A DNA stretch of 64,000 nt, from NCBI RefSeq assembly GCF_029873215.1, contig NZ_CP123620.1:1178001-1242000 (forward strand). Direction: 5' to 3'. The DNA comes from Nocardioides sp. BP30. Lineage in GTDB: Bacteria > Actinomycetota > Actinomycetes > Propionibacteriales > Nocardioidaceae. This document shows positions 34,911 through 43,922 of the stretch, in pieces. The position numbers and the translations under genes were made by a program. The notes beneath the pieces are model-generated. The model did no database searches, was not told where the DNA came from, and was given only the letters and a program-made list of their open reading frames with translations. Positions within the stretch are counted from its first letter, which is position 1; each line of letters begins with the position of its first letter.

Positions 34911-34963
34911 TTGGTCTCGGTGGGTCTCAGTTGGTCTCGGTGGGTCTCAGTTGGTCTCGGTGG
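34911..34963. repeat. 20-bp tandem repeat, about 2.6 copies, crossing a stop codon
   Basis: TTGGTCTCGGTGGGTCTCAG at 34911-34930 and 34931-34950, then a 13-base partial copy to 34963. The heparinase-like gene stops at 34947-34949, inside the array, so its last codons are made of repeat. The unit is not a multiple of three, so copy-number change upstream of the stop would shift the frame. Confidence 0.8.
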
Positions 34964-37055
34964 TCCGTGGGATCGGACGGGGAGCGATCTGCGGTCGCGC
35001 GACGGGCCCCTCCGCCACGGGGCGGGTGCCGTGGAAGTGCAGGCTGGAGCACAGCTCCACGTTGCCGCCGGGTGCCGGCGCGAGCGTGCCCTCGCCGAGC
35101 AGGGTGGTGGCCGTCACCCGCTCACCGAAGCGGGGCGAGTACCAACCCAGGATCGGGTCCGTCTCGCCGGTGTGGCTGGTCCAGGTCAGGCCCGTGGGGA
35201 GCGTGAACGTCGCCGTCCGCAGCCGTCCGTCACGGCCGGCCCAGCTCAGCCGGGCCACGGCACCCTCGAGCCGGGCGCTGACGGCCGGACCGAGGTGGAA
35301 GGCCATCCGGATCGGGCGGCGGCAGCGCTCGGCCGCCGTCAGCACGTCGACGATGGCCAGCCGGCGTGCCTTGACGTCGAGGGAGACCACCCGGTCGTGA
35401 CGTACGCCGAGACGCTCGTAGCCGTCGTGGTGGCCCACCCAGGTCTGGGACTCCCCGCCGATGCCGACCGCGTCGATGGCAGCCGTGGCACTACGGGTCC
35501 AGAGGAACGGACCGCCGGAGACCGACTGGTCGAGGCCGTCCAGCTCGATGGTGTTGTGGCCCAACGTCGAGCGGAAGTAGCGTCGCCACGGCGCGGAGCC
35601 GTGGTAGCAGTAGGTGCCGGGATCGGCCAGGATGTCGACGCCGTCGTGGCGCACCTCCACCGACAGCGCGTCGGCATGGGCGTGTGCGGCGATGCCCGGC
35701 AGGCCGTGCGGGCCGGCGTCGCAGCGGCACCAGATCTCCTCCGGTGCGTCCGGGTCGGTGAGCAGTGCGGCCGGGGCGGATCCGGCGCTGCGCAGCACCG
35801 TCATCCCGGCGTCGAGGAAGCTCTGCGGCCGGGCGTCCGCGCGGTCCGCGGCGGTCCGGCGGCCGGGCGCCATCGCGGCGAGCAGGACCGCACCGACGCT
35901 CGGCACGGGCGGCTCCCACCAGGCGGTGGCACCGGTCAGCGCCGCTCCCGCCGCCAGCAGCTGGGCCCAGGAGCTGCCCAGCTCGGGGTCGTCGAGCAGC
36001 AGCCCGCGGCCCTCGTCGCCGTCGCCCTGCCGAGGCGGTCGGCCGGTCACGTCCGCGACGGCCGCCGCGGCGTCGACACAGCCGGCCAGCAGCCGCCAGG
36101 TCTCCTCCGGCAGCGGCACGCCGGAGGCGTCCGCCTCGACCGCCGCCACCAGGCCCAGCTCGGTCACGAAGCGGTGGTAGTCCGAAGCCTGCTCGCGGTT
36201 GAGCCCGCTGTCGAAGGTGTTCTCGATCAGCGTGCGCCGGAGCATGTCGGCCGCGTAGCCCCGCCACCCCGCGCTCTGGGGGAACCAGGGGAAGGCGCAC
36301 GAGGCCACGAGCAGGCCGGCCGCCTCGGCGACGGCGTGGTTGTTGGACGATGTGCCGCGGCTGGGGAAGGCCGCCAGGTAGCGCTGGTGCCACCACAGCT
36401 GGCCGGCACCCTCGGCGTACAGGGCCTCGACGCCGGGCCAGTCGGCCAGCAGCCGCCTGATCCAGGTCCAGCTGATCAGCCGGATGCCCAGCTCGATCCC
36501 ACTGGTCCAGTGCACGCCGCGCATCGGCTCGTTGGCAGCCCACCACGAGCGCAGGCCGGCGGCTGTGCAGGCGGCGTAGATCTCCTCGCCGGTGAGCCAG
36601 TACGCCGCGGCGAGCACCGTCAGGTGGTGGTGCCGGGAGAGCTCCCAGACCTGCTTGACGTTGCCGGTGGCCTGCTCGTCGCGGTGGTCGATCCGGGGTG
36701 CCCGGCGCCTGTCGGGGGCGCGCACGCCGGTGATCGGGTCCAGGAACCAGTCCGGATCGCAGACGTCGGCCCGCTCGACGCCGAGGACGACCCAGCGGCC
36801 CGACAGGACCCGGTCGGCCGCGGCGATCAGTGCGGCGGCGGCCATGGGGTCGACCGCCTCGCGGGTGCCGGCCGGCAGCGCTGCGGGTCCCGGCCGATCG
36901 GCGAGCGTACGCCGCGGCATGCCCAGCGGCGATGCGCCGACCCGGCCCCATGCGGCCTGGCGGCACCGGTCGCCGACCCGGGCGGCGATCTCCTCGCCGG
37001 ACATCTGCCGCAGCCGGCGGACCTTCCAGCCCAGCGTGGCCGCCCCGCCGCTCAC
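34947..37055 (-). CDS. Heparinase II/III-family polysaccharide lyase-like protein
   Basis: 702 aa, GTG start at 37055 overlapping the preceding stop (GTGA). N-terminal alpha-toroid (WELSRHHHLTVLAAAYWLTG, SSNNHAVAEAAGLLVA, LNREQASDYHRFV) and a C-terminal beta-sandwich Hepar_II_III domain with HAHADALSVEVRHDG and GHNTIELDG. These hold the Asn, Tyr and His residues used for beta-elimination of uronic-acid polymers. No signal peptide is seen, so it may act on intracellular intermediates or be exported another way. It is coupled to the bi-domain oxidoreductase gene, a pairing common in exopolysaccharide clusters, where it may trim or edit the polymer. Confidence 0.88.
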   Translation of the reverse strand: MSGGAATLGWKVRRLRQMSGEEIAARVGDRCRQAAWGRVGASPLGMPRRTLADRPGPAALPAGTREAVDPMAAAALIAAADRVLSGRWVVLGVERADVCDPDWFLDPITGVRAPDRRRAPRIDHRDEQATGNVKQVWELSRHHHLTVLAAAYWLTGEEIYAACTAAGLRSWWAANEPMRGVHWTSGIELGIRLISWTWIRRLLADWPGVEALYAEGAGQLWWHQRYLAAFPSRGTSSNNHAVAEAAGLLVASCAFPWFPQSAGWRGYAADMLRRTLIENTFDSGLNREQASDYHRFVTELGLVAAVEADASGVPLPEETWRLLAGCVDAAAAVADVTGRPPRQGDGDEGRGLLLDDPELGSSWAQLLAAGAALTGATAWWEPPVPSVGAVLLAAMAPGRRTAADRADARPQSFLDAGMTVLRSAGSAPAALLTDPDAPEEIWCRCDAGPHGLPGIAAHAHADALSVEVRHDGVDILADPGTYCYHGSAPWRRYFRSTLGHNTIELDGLDQSVSGGPFLWTRSATAAIDAVGIGGESQTWVGHHDGYERLGVRHDRVVSLDVKARRLAIVDVLTAAERCRRPIRMAFHLGPAVSARLEGAVARLSWAGRDGRLRTATFTLPTGLTWTSHTGETDPILGWYSPRFGERVTATTLLGEGTLAPAPGGNVELCSSLHFHGTRPVAEGPVARPQIAPRPIPRTTETN

Positions 37056-39226
37056 AGGAGCACCTGCTCGCGGGTCGAGAGGCTGGTGGCGACGGCGATC
37101 GTGGCGCGGGTGGTGGCCACCAGCGACTCCAGCGGGATGGGCATCGGCGCGTCGTCGCGGACGGCGGCGGCGAAGGCCGCCAGCTCGGCGCGCTGGCCCT
37201 TGTCCTGGCCCAGCCGGGAGCGTCGCGCGACCTTGCCACGAGGCGTCCACAGGGTGGTGCCGGCGAAGTTGTCGAGTCGGGCGTTGCGGCCGGCCCCGGA
37301 GACGTCGAGCAGCTCCTTGGGCGCTCGCGGCGTGCCGCCGGTGGTGTAGGCGAGCGAGGCGAGCGAGCCGTCGGCGTAGGTGATGGTCGCCTGCACGTCC
37401 TGGTCGTGCCCGACCGCGTGCACCCGGGTCGGCAGGGCGCCGGTCCACAGGGCGAGGACGTCGAGGAAGTGGCCGCCCTCGCCGACGAACCGGCTGCCCT
37501 CCCTGCCCGCGTCGCGGTACCAGCTGTCGGCCGCCAGCGGACCGGCGTTGACCAGGTAGCGCAGCGAGAGCGGACCGTGCTCGCCGAAGCGCTCGCGCAG
37601 CTCGACCATGAGCGGCGCGAACCGTCGGTTGAAGCCGACCATCAGCCGGTCGTTCCCGGTGCGGGCGACGGTGGCCACGATCTCCTCGAGCTGGTGCTCG
37701 TCGAGGGCGAGGGGCTTCTCCACGAAGACCGCCTTGCCGGCCTCCAGCGCGCGGCAGACGAGCCGGGCGTGGGAGTGGTGCCGGGTGGCGATGAGGACGG
37801 CGTCCAAGCTCTCGTCGGCGAGCACCTCCTCGGCCTCGGTGACGGCCCGCTCGAAGCCGAACCTCTCCCGAGCGCTCGCCGCTGTCAGCGACCGGGTGGT
37901 CGCGACCGTGCCGAGCGCGACCGCCGGGTCGGCGGCCAGGTGGGGCAGGAGCATGGAGCCGGCGTAGGCGCCGGCGCCGATGACACCGAGCCGGACCGGC
38001 CCTCCCGGACGGCCAGCGTGTGGGGGACGCCGTACGGGTGGGCCGGCCGGGACCGTGGGAGCGGCCGTCTCGGGGCGCGCCGCCGGCAGTGTCTCGGTGG
38101 CCGGGGCGACCGGTGCGGTCGCCGGCGGGTAGGAGAAGAGGTGGCCCACGCCGGTCAGCTCGCCGGTGCGTAGTGCCTCATAGACCTCGGCCGCACCGGA
38201 GATCGGGTGGATGCCGTCGACCAGCGGGGTGAGATCGAGCGACTCGGCGGCGATCAGGTCCAGGAAGCACTCGATGTTGCGACGCTCTGTCCAGCGCACG
38301 TAGCCGGCCGGGTAGTCGATCCCGTCGAGCTCGTAGCGGTCGTCGTAGCGACCGGGGCCGTAGGAGCGGGAGAACCGGACCTCCAGCTCCTTCTCGTAGC
38401 ACTCGTTCCAGGGCAGGTCGAGGCGGGTCTTGCCGACATCGACGAGCCGGCCGCGGTCGCGGGCGAGGTCGACGGCCAGCCGCAGCGGGTCGTTGCTGTG
38501 GCCACCGGCGGCCAGGAAGATCACGTCGGCGCCGTGTGGGCCGGCGATGCCCGCGGCCTCGTCCGGTCCAGCGGTGGCACGTGCCCCTGCTTTCTCGGCC
38601 AGTCGGCACCGCTCGGGCACCGGGTCGACTCCCAGGACGCGTACGCCGGAGGCCACCAGCAGCCGCACCATCAGCTGCCCGACCAGCCCGAGGCCGATCA
38701 CGCACGCCGTCTCGCCGAGCGCCATCTCGCCGCGCCGGACACCCTGCATCGCGATCGCCCCGACGGTGGCGAAGGCCGCGTGCTCGGGAGCCACACCGTG
38801 CGGAACCGCCACGGCCAGGTTGACCGGCACCCAGTTGACCTCGGCGTGCAGCGCGAACTCGTTGCCGGCGCACGCCACCACGTCGCCGACGGCGAACTCC
38901 TCGGCGCCCTCGCCGACCGCCACCACGACGCCGGCCAGCGAGTAGCCCAGCGGTGTCCAGCGGTCGAGCTGCCCCATCACCTTGCGGTACGCCGCGGTCG
39001 GGCCCTGTTGTGCTGCCGAGGTCAGCACCTTGCGGACCTGGTCGGGGCGCGCCTTGGCCTTGCCGACCAGCGAGAGACGCGCCTCGCCGACCTTCATCAG
39101 CTCGGTGCCGGTGGAGATCAGGGAGTGCACGGAGCGGACCAGGATGCCGCCGGGGCGGCAGGACGGCTCGGGCACCTCGAGGACGGCGAGGTCCCCGGAC
39201 TTGTAGTTCTGTGCGACCTGCTTCAT
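37052..39226 (-). CDS. Bi-domain oxidoreductase: MDR dehydrogenase fused to Gfo/Idh/MocA dehydrogenase
   Basis: 724 aa, ATG at 39226. Residues 1 to about 355 are a medium-chain dehydrogenase (SLISTGTELMKVGEARLSL, GYSLAGVVVAVGEG, ACVIGLGLVGQLMVRLL). A Pro/Ala-rich linker at about 370-410 leads to a Gfo/Idh/MocA domain (VRLGVIGAGAYAGSMLLPHL, AVLIATRHHSHARLVCRAL, EAGKAVFVEKPLALD with the catalytic-site Lys). Such two-domain proteins are found next to heparinase-like genes in many polysaccharide clusters and may interconvert sugar-nucleotide or sugar intermediates. The exact reaction is not known. It overlaps genes on both sides. Confidence 0.9.
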   Translation of the reverse strand: MKQVAQNYKSGDLAVLEVPEPSCRPGGILVRSVHSLISTGTELMKVGEARLSLVGKAKARPDQVRKVLTSAAQQGPTAAYRKVMGQLDRWTPLGYSLAGVVVAVGEGAEEFAVGDVVACAGNEFALHAEVNWVPVNLAVAVPHGVAPEHAAFATVGAIAMQGVRRGEMALGETACVIGLGLVGQLMVRLLVASGVRVLGVDPVPERCRLAEKAGARATAGPDEAAGIAGPHGADVIFLAAGGHSNDPLRLAVDLARDRGRLVDVGKTRLDLPWNECYEKELEVRFSRSYGPGRYDDRYELDGIDYPAGYVRWTERRNIECFLDLIAAESLDLTPLVDGIHPISGAAEVYEALRTGELTGVGHLFSYPPATAPVAPATETLPAARPETAAPTVPAGPPVRRPPHAGRPGGPVRLGVIGAGAYAGSMLLPHLAADPAVALGTVATTRSLTAASARERFGFERAVTEAEEVLADESLDAVLIATRHHSHARLVCRALEAGKAVFVEKPLALDEHQLEEIVATVARTGNDRLMVGFNRRFAPLMVELRERFGEHGPLSLRYLVNAGPLAADSWYRDAGREGSRFVGEGGHFLDVLALWTGALPTRVHAVGHDQDVQATITYADGSLASLAYTTGGTPRAPKELLDVSGAGRNARLDNFAGTTLWTPRGKVARRSRLGQDKGQRAELAAFAAAVRDDAPMPIPLESLVATTRATIAVATSLSTREQVLL

Positions 39227-41133
39227 GCCGCCACCCCCTGGGATCGGACCTCACGCAGCCACAGCTCGAGCGTCAGCAGCTGCCACACCTGGAGCGCCAG
39301 GTCGCGACGACCGGCGCGTTGATCGTCGATGAGCCGCTGCAGCGGCTCGCGGCGCAAGAACCCGCCGGTGACGAGCTCGCCACGCAGCAGGGTGTCGTCG
39401 ACCAGCTCGCGCAGGTCCTCGACCAGCCAGGAGCGGATCGGTGCGCCGAAGGAGGACTTGGGCCGGTCGATGATCTCGTCAGGCAGCCACGCCCGGGCGG
39501 CGTCCTTGAGAGCCGCCTTCTGCTCGCGGCCGCGGATCTTCTGCGTGCCGGCGAGCCCGAACGCGGCGGCGAAGACGTCCACGTCGGCGAACGGCACCCG
39601 CACCTCCACCGAGGCGGCCATCGAGGCCCGGTCGGTGTAGGCCAGGTTGAGCCCGGGCAGGAACATCCGCGCATCGGCCAGGCACATCCGGTTGACCCGG
39701 TCGAGGTCGGCGGGCGCGTCGGCGTACGTCTCCAGGTGGTCGCGTACGGCGCCCTCGACGTGGCCGGTCAGCTCCGGCGCGAGCAGCCCCGCGAGCTCGT
39801 CGGTGTCGTAGAGGCTGTAGGAGCGGCGGAAGGCCTGCTCCTCGCCGAGGTCGGCGAAGTCCAGGAAGCGGCGCGCCCAGCGCACCGTGCGCAGGCCGTG
39901 GCCACCGACGGCGACGGGCAGCGCGCCGACGACGCCCCGCGTGGCACCACGGACCGGGGCCGGGACGCGCTGGTAGCGGGCGGCGAGCAGGCAGGCCAGG
40001 TGCTTGCGGTAGCCGCCGAAGAGCTCGTCGGCACCGGTGCCCGACAGCAGCACCTTGATCCCGGCCTCGCGGGCGGCCCGGCACATCAGGAACGTGTTGA
40101 TCGCGGCGGGGTCGCCGATCGGCTCGTCCAGGGTGGCGACCATCCGCGGCAGCAGGTCGGCGACGTCGGGACGCAGCTCGATCTCGTGCAGCCTGATGCC
40201 GAGCCGGTCGGCCAGCCGGCGCGCGTATCGGGCGTCGTCGGGCATCGCCTCCATCCGCTTGTCCTGCTCGCGGAAGGCGATCGTCCAGGCAGCCATCTGC
40301 GGCTCGTCGCGGTGGGCGAGGGCCGTGACGATCGAGGAGTCGAGACCACCGGAGAGCAGCGTCGCGACGGGGACGTCGGAGATCAGGTGGGCGTGCACCG
40401 CCTCCTCCAGCACGGCGCGCAGGTCGGGTCCGGTGGTGTGGCGGGCCGCCTCGGCGACGGCGACCGGGTCCCAGGAGGTCCCGCTCTCCCGGCGGCCGTC
40501 GGGGTGGTGCGTCTCCCAGGTGCCCGGGCGGAGCTGGCGGACGCCGGCGATGGCGCTGTCCTGCGCGGGCAGCCAGCGGAACAGCGCCGCGGCGACCATG
40601 CCGGCCTCGTTCACCCGCAGCTCGTCGCCGACGACCCCCAGCAACGCCTTGAGCTCGGAGCTGAAGAGCAGTCCCTCCCCGCGCGCCATCACGTAGAGCG
40701 GCTTGATGCCGAGGGGGTCGCGGGCCAGGCTCAGCGTCCCGCTGTCCTGATCGTGGATCGCCAGCGCGAACATCCCGCGGAAGCGGGTCAGGGCCGCCGG
40801 GCCCCACCACCGCCACGCCTCCAGGACGACCTCGGTGTCGGAGGAGGTGGCGAAGACGACGCCGTGACCCTCCAGCTCGGCGCGCAGCTCGCGGAAGTTG
40901 TACAGCTCACCGTTGTAGACCAGCGTCAGGCCGCCTCGGCGCAGCGGCTGATCGGCGGCGGCCGTCGGGTCGATGATGGCCAACCGGCGGTGCCCGAGGA
41001 CCACCGAGCTCGTCGGGGTGACGTGCTCGGCCAGCGCGCCGGCGTCGGGTCCGCGGTGGGCCAACCGCTCGGTCATGGCAGCGACCAGCTCCTTGCCGTC
41101 GTGCTGCCCGAAGGCGCCCGCGATGCCACACAT
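39223..41133 (-). CDS. asnB: Asparagine synthase-type glutamine amidotransferase of the exopolysaccharide cluster
   Basis: 636 aa, ATG at 41133. N-terminal nucleophile Cys follows Met (MCGIAGAF), with the class-II glutaminase elements LAHRGPDAG and VYNGELYNFRELR. The ATP-pyrophosphatase domain has VATLLSGGLDSSIVTALAH near residues 256-274 and GTGADELFGGYRKH. AsnB proteins can make asparagine, but members inside polysaccharide clusters (for example WbpS-like) amidate uronic-acid carboxylates. Its place right after the nucleotide-sugar dehydrogenase and a glycosyltransferase supports amidation of a uronic sugar here. That role is inference. Confidence 0.92.
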   Translation of the reverse strand: MCGIAGAFGQHDGKELVAAMTERLAHRGPDAGALAEHVTPTSSVVLGHRRLAIIDPTAAADQPLRRGGLTLVYNGELYNFRELRAELEGHGVVFATSSDTEVVLEAWRWWGPAALTRFRGMFALAIHDQDSGTLSLARDPLGIKPLYVMARGEGLLFSSELKALLGVVGDELRVNEAGMVAAALFRWLPAQDSAIAGVRQLRPGTWETHHPDGRRESGTSWDPVAVAEAARHTTGPDLRAVLEEAVHAHLISDVPVATLLSGGLDSSIVTALAHRDEPQMAAWTIAFREQDKRMEAMPDDARYARRLADRLGIRLHEIELRPDVADLLPRMVATLDEPIGDPAAINTFLMCRAAREAGIKVLLSGTGADELFGGYRKHLACLLAARYQRVPAPVRGATRGVVGALPVAVGGHGLRTVRWARRFLDFADLGEEQAFRRSYSLYDTDELAGLLAPELTGHVEGAVRDHLETYADAPADLDRVNRMCLADARMFLPGLNLAYTDRASMAASVEVRVPFADVDVFAAAFGLAGTQKIRGREQKAALKDAARAWLPDEIIDRPKSSFGAPIRSWLVEDLRELVDDTLLRGELVTGGFLRREPLQRLIDDQRAGRRDLALQVWQLLTLELWLREVRSQGVAA

Positions 41134-42488
41134 CACACGGCCTCGCGCCGGTGGCTGGCGTCGTCGAGGGCGGCTGCCTCGCTGGGCCGGCCGGTGGACG
41201 GAACGGTGGGCTGGCCGATCGACTGGCCGATCGGTGGCGCCGTCGGCTCCACGCTGCGGGGCAGCGGCACCTCCACCCGACCGGTCAGCTCGTCGTAGAC
41301 GGCGAGGTACGCCGGGGCCTGGTGGGCCCAGGCCAGCCGCTCCTCGATCCGCTCGCGGCCGATCCGGCCCATCCACGCGCACCGGCCCGGGTCCTCGAGC
41401 AGCGCGAGGAGCGCCTCGGCGTACGCGACGACCGGGTCCTCGGCGCGCGGGTCGGCGTAGGTGGCGGCGTCCCCGGCGGAGACCCGGGTCTCGACCAGGT
41501 CGAAGGCGACCACGGGCAGCCCGAAGGCCATGTACTCCATCGTCTTGTTCATCGTGGAGACGTCGTTGAGCGGGTTCAGCGGGTCGGGGGAGAGCCCGAC
41601 GTCGGCGGTGGAGAGGACGGCCATCAGCTCCTCGTCGCTGACCCGGCCGGGCATCTCGACGTGTTCGGCCAGCCCGCGCCGGTCGCGATCGGCGACGAGG
41701 TCGGCCCAGCAGTCGCCGGCACCCATCACGGTGAAGGCGAGGTCGTCGCGGCCGAGATCGTTGACGATGTGGTCGGCCACGGCGAGCACGATGTCGACGC
41801 CGTCCTGCGGCCCCATCACGCCGATGTACGCCGCCAGGTGGGTGTGGCCGCGCTTGAGCGAGCGCTTCGGGGCACCGGCGCGCAGCCGAGCCGGGTCCGG
41901 GCCGGTGCGCACCACGGTGATCCGGTCCAGCGCGACATCCCCGCGCTGGTGGGCGACGGCGGCGTAGGACTCGTTGGTCGAGACCACCCGGTCGGCGGTG
42001 CGGAAGGTCGCTCGCTCCAGTGCCTTGAGGCCGCGCAACGGCAGCGCCGGTCCGGTCGGGAAGCGCGACTCGTAGAGCTCGGGGCACAGGTCGTGGTGGT
42101 CGAAGACGAAGCGGGTCCGGTCGCGCCAGCGGTACCAGCGGGCGATGGGCCAGAAGATGTCGGGCGGGTTGCACGCCTGCAGCACCGCGAACCGGCCCCC
42201 CTGGCGTCGTGCCGTCGAGACCAGCCAGGCGGTGGCGAGGAAGGACCAGACGTACTCGATGAGGTAGCCGAGCGCTCCGCCGCCGGGGGCGTAGGGCCGG
42301 TAGGCCCGGATCGTCACGCCGTCGACCTGCTGGAACCGGCCGGTGCCGTGGCCCTGCGGGCAGACGACGGTGACGTCGTAGCCGGCGTCGCGCAGGGTGG
42401 TGGCCTCCAGCCACACCCGGCGGTCGAAGGGGACCGGCAGGTTCTGCACGATGATCAACACGCGGTGGGAGGACGACGGGCTGTTCAC
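41133..42488 (-). CDS. Glycosyltransferase family 4
   Basis: 451 aa, GTG start at 42488 overlapping the dehydrogenase stop (GTGA). GT-B fold: VLIIVQNLPVPFDRRVWLEA, FDHHDLCPELYESRF, VMGPQDGVDIVLAVADHI, and the donor-site region MEYMAFGLPVVAFDLVETR. The opening motif is shared with exopolysaccharide GT4 enzymes that use hexuronic or amino-sugar donors. A proline-rich tail of about 40 residues (RSVEPTAPPIGQSIGQP) ends the protein. It is the second gene of the operon. Confidence 0.92.
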   Translation of the reverse strand: MNSPSSSHRVLIIVQNLPVPFDRRVWLEATTLRDAGYDVTVVCPQGHGTGRFQQVDGVTIRAYRPYAPGGGALGYLIEYVWSFLATAWLVSTARRQGGRFAVLQACNPPDIFWPIARWYRWRDRTRFVFDHHDLCPELYESRFPTGPALPLRGLKALERATFRTADRVVSTNESYAAVAHQRGDVALDRITVVRTGPDPARLRAGAPKRSLKRGHTHLAAYIGVMGPQDGVDIVLAVADHIVNDLGRDDLAFTVMGAGDCWADLVADRDRRGLAEHVEMPGRVSDEELMAVLSTADVGLSPDPLNPLNDVSTMNKTMEYMAFGLPVVAFDLVETRVSAGDAATYADPRAEDPVVAYAEALLALLEDPGRCAWMGRIGRERIEERLAWAHQAPAYLAVYDELTGRVEVPLPRSVEPTAPPIGQSIGQPTVPSTGRPSEAAALDDASHRREAV

Positions 42489-43816
42489 CACCCCACCCCC
42501 TGGTAGCCGGGGAGGGCCTCGACCTCGGGACCGAGGGTGCCCTGCAGGTCGAGGATCACCGGGGGCCTGGTTGCCAGGAGCGCCTGCCCCGCGCTCGGCC
42601 CGGCGTCTCCCACCAAGGCGACCTCCGCGCCGGCGAGCGCACCGACCGCGTCGCGCGCGAGCAGGCAGTTGAGATGGGGCAGACGCTCCTGGACGTAGGT
42701 GAGGTTCGCGCCGGTCAGGCGTCGGGTGTTGAGCACGGGGTCGTAGATCCTGACCGCGAAGCCCTTGCCGAGCAGGCGCTCGGCCAGGTCCACGCTCGGG
42801 CTCTCCCGCAGGTCGTCGGTGTTGGCCTTGAAGCTCAGTCCGAGCAGGGCCACCCGCCGCGCCCCGGTGGCGATGACCCGCCCCACGACGTCGCGCACGA
42901 CCAGCTCGTTGGTCTGCGTGGTGCCGGCGAGCAGGGGCGCGTCGACCCCGATCTGGCGGGCGAGGTGCTGCAGTGCCCGTAGGTCCTTGGGCAGGCAGCT
43001 GCCGCCGTACGCGAAGCCCGGACGCAGGTACGTCGGCGCGATGTTCAGCTTCTCGTCGGCGCAGAAGACCTCCATCACCTCCCGGGCGTCGACGCCGTAG
43101 CCCCGGAAGATCCGGGCCAGCTCGTTGGCGAAGGAGACCTTGGTGGCGTGGAAGGCGTTGCAGGCGTACTTGAGCGCCTCCGCCGTCTCGACGTTGACGT
43201 GATGGAAGCCCTCGGCACCGATGGTGCGGCGCAGGAAGCCGAACAGGTCCACCAGTGCCTGCCGGGTGCGGTCCTCCTTGGTCCCGGTGACCAGGAAGGG
43301 CGGGGTGTAGAAGTCGGCGACGGCGCTGCCCTCGCGCAGGAACTCGGGGCACATCGCTGTGCCGACCGACCAGCCGTCCGGCAGGTCGGCGAAGACCGGG
43401 TCGACGTGGGCGGCACCGGTGCCCGGCGGCACCGTGCTACGGATCACCACGCTGTGGTGGCCGCCTTCGGGCGGCGTGGCGACGTCCATCGCGGCGCGGA
43501 GCTGGTCCAGCGCGCGGTCGATGAACGCCAGCTGGGTCTCGCCGTGGCCGGTGCTCGGCGTACCGACGCAGATCAGGGAGACGTCGGCGCGCTCCAGGGC
43601 GAGCTCGACCGAGGAGGTCGCGGAGAGCAGGTGGGACTCGACACCGGCGCGGACCAGGTCGTCGAGTCCGGGCTCGGCGACCGGGCTGCGCCCGGTGGAG
43701 ACGTGCGTGACCTTGATCGGGTCGGGATCGACGCCGACAACTTCGTGGCCCACGGCGGCCAGTCCGGCAGCGGTGACGCTGCCGACGTAGCCGAGTCCGA
43801 AGACGGCGACCTTCAT
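42485..43816 (-). CDS. Nucleotide-sugar 6-dehydrogenase (GDP-mannose/UDP-glucose dehydrogenase family)
   Basis: 443 aa, ATG at 43816. NAD-binding MKVAVFGLGYVGSVTAAGLA, middle domain CPEFLREGSAVADFYTPPF, ETAEALKYACNAFHATKVSF, catalytic Cys in FAYGGSCLPKDLRAL, and C-terminal LGLSFKANTDDLRESPSVDL. It oxidises a nucleotide-hexose at C-6 twice to give the uronic acid. The catalytic segment and the PEFLREG.A..DFY.PPF stretch are closer to AlgD-type GDP-mannose dehydrogenase than to UDP-glucose dehydrogenase, but substrate choice is not certain. It heads the twelve-gene exopolysaccharide operon, so the operon promoter lies in the 106 bp before the divergent sortase gene. Confidence 0.92.
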   Translation of the reverse strand: MKVAVFGLGYVGSVTAAGLAAVGHEVVGVDPDPIKVTHVSTGRSPVAEPGLDDLVRAGVESHLLSATSSVELALERADVSLICVGTPSTGHGETQLAFIDRALDQLRAAMDVATPPEGGHHSVVIRSTVPPGTGAAHVDPVFADLPDGWSVGTAMCPEFLREGSAVADFYTPPFLVTGTKEDRTRQALVDLFGFLRRTIGAEGFHHVNVETAEALKYACNAFHATKVSFANELARIFRGYGVDAREVMEVFCADEKLNIAPTYLRPGFAYGGSCLPKDLRALQHLARQIGVDAPLLAGTTQTNELVVRDVVGRVIATGARRVALLGLSFKANTDDLRESPSVDLAERLLGKGFAVRIYDPVLNTRRLTGANLTYVQERLPHLNCLLARDAVGALAGAEVALVGDAGPSAGQALLATRPPVILDLQGTLGPEVEALPGYQGVGW

Positions 43817-43922
43817 GAGGACCTCCCAGCAGATGCGGTGTGATGTGAGGAACCTCGCCCGCAGCGGACACGCCGGTCCGGCACGGTTGCGTCCTTTCCC
43901 CTCAATTGGGGACCGTGGAACA

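Noticed and set aside
38953..41298. 781-codon plus-strand frame opposite asnB
   Set aside because: No domain; AsnB motifs on the minus strand are unmistakable.
43895..43915. CCCC-TCAATT-GGGG as an operator between the exopolysaccharide operon and the sortase
   Set aside because: Only the outer four bases on each side pair; too weak to report as a site.
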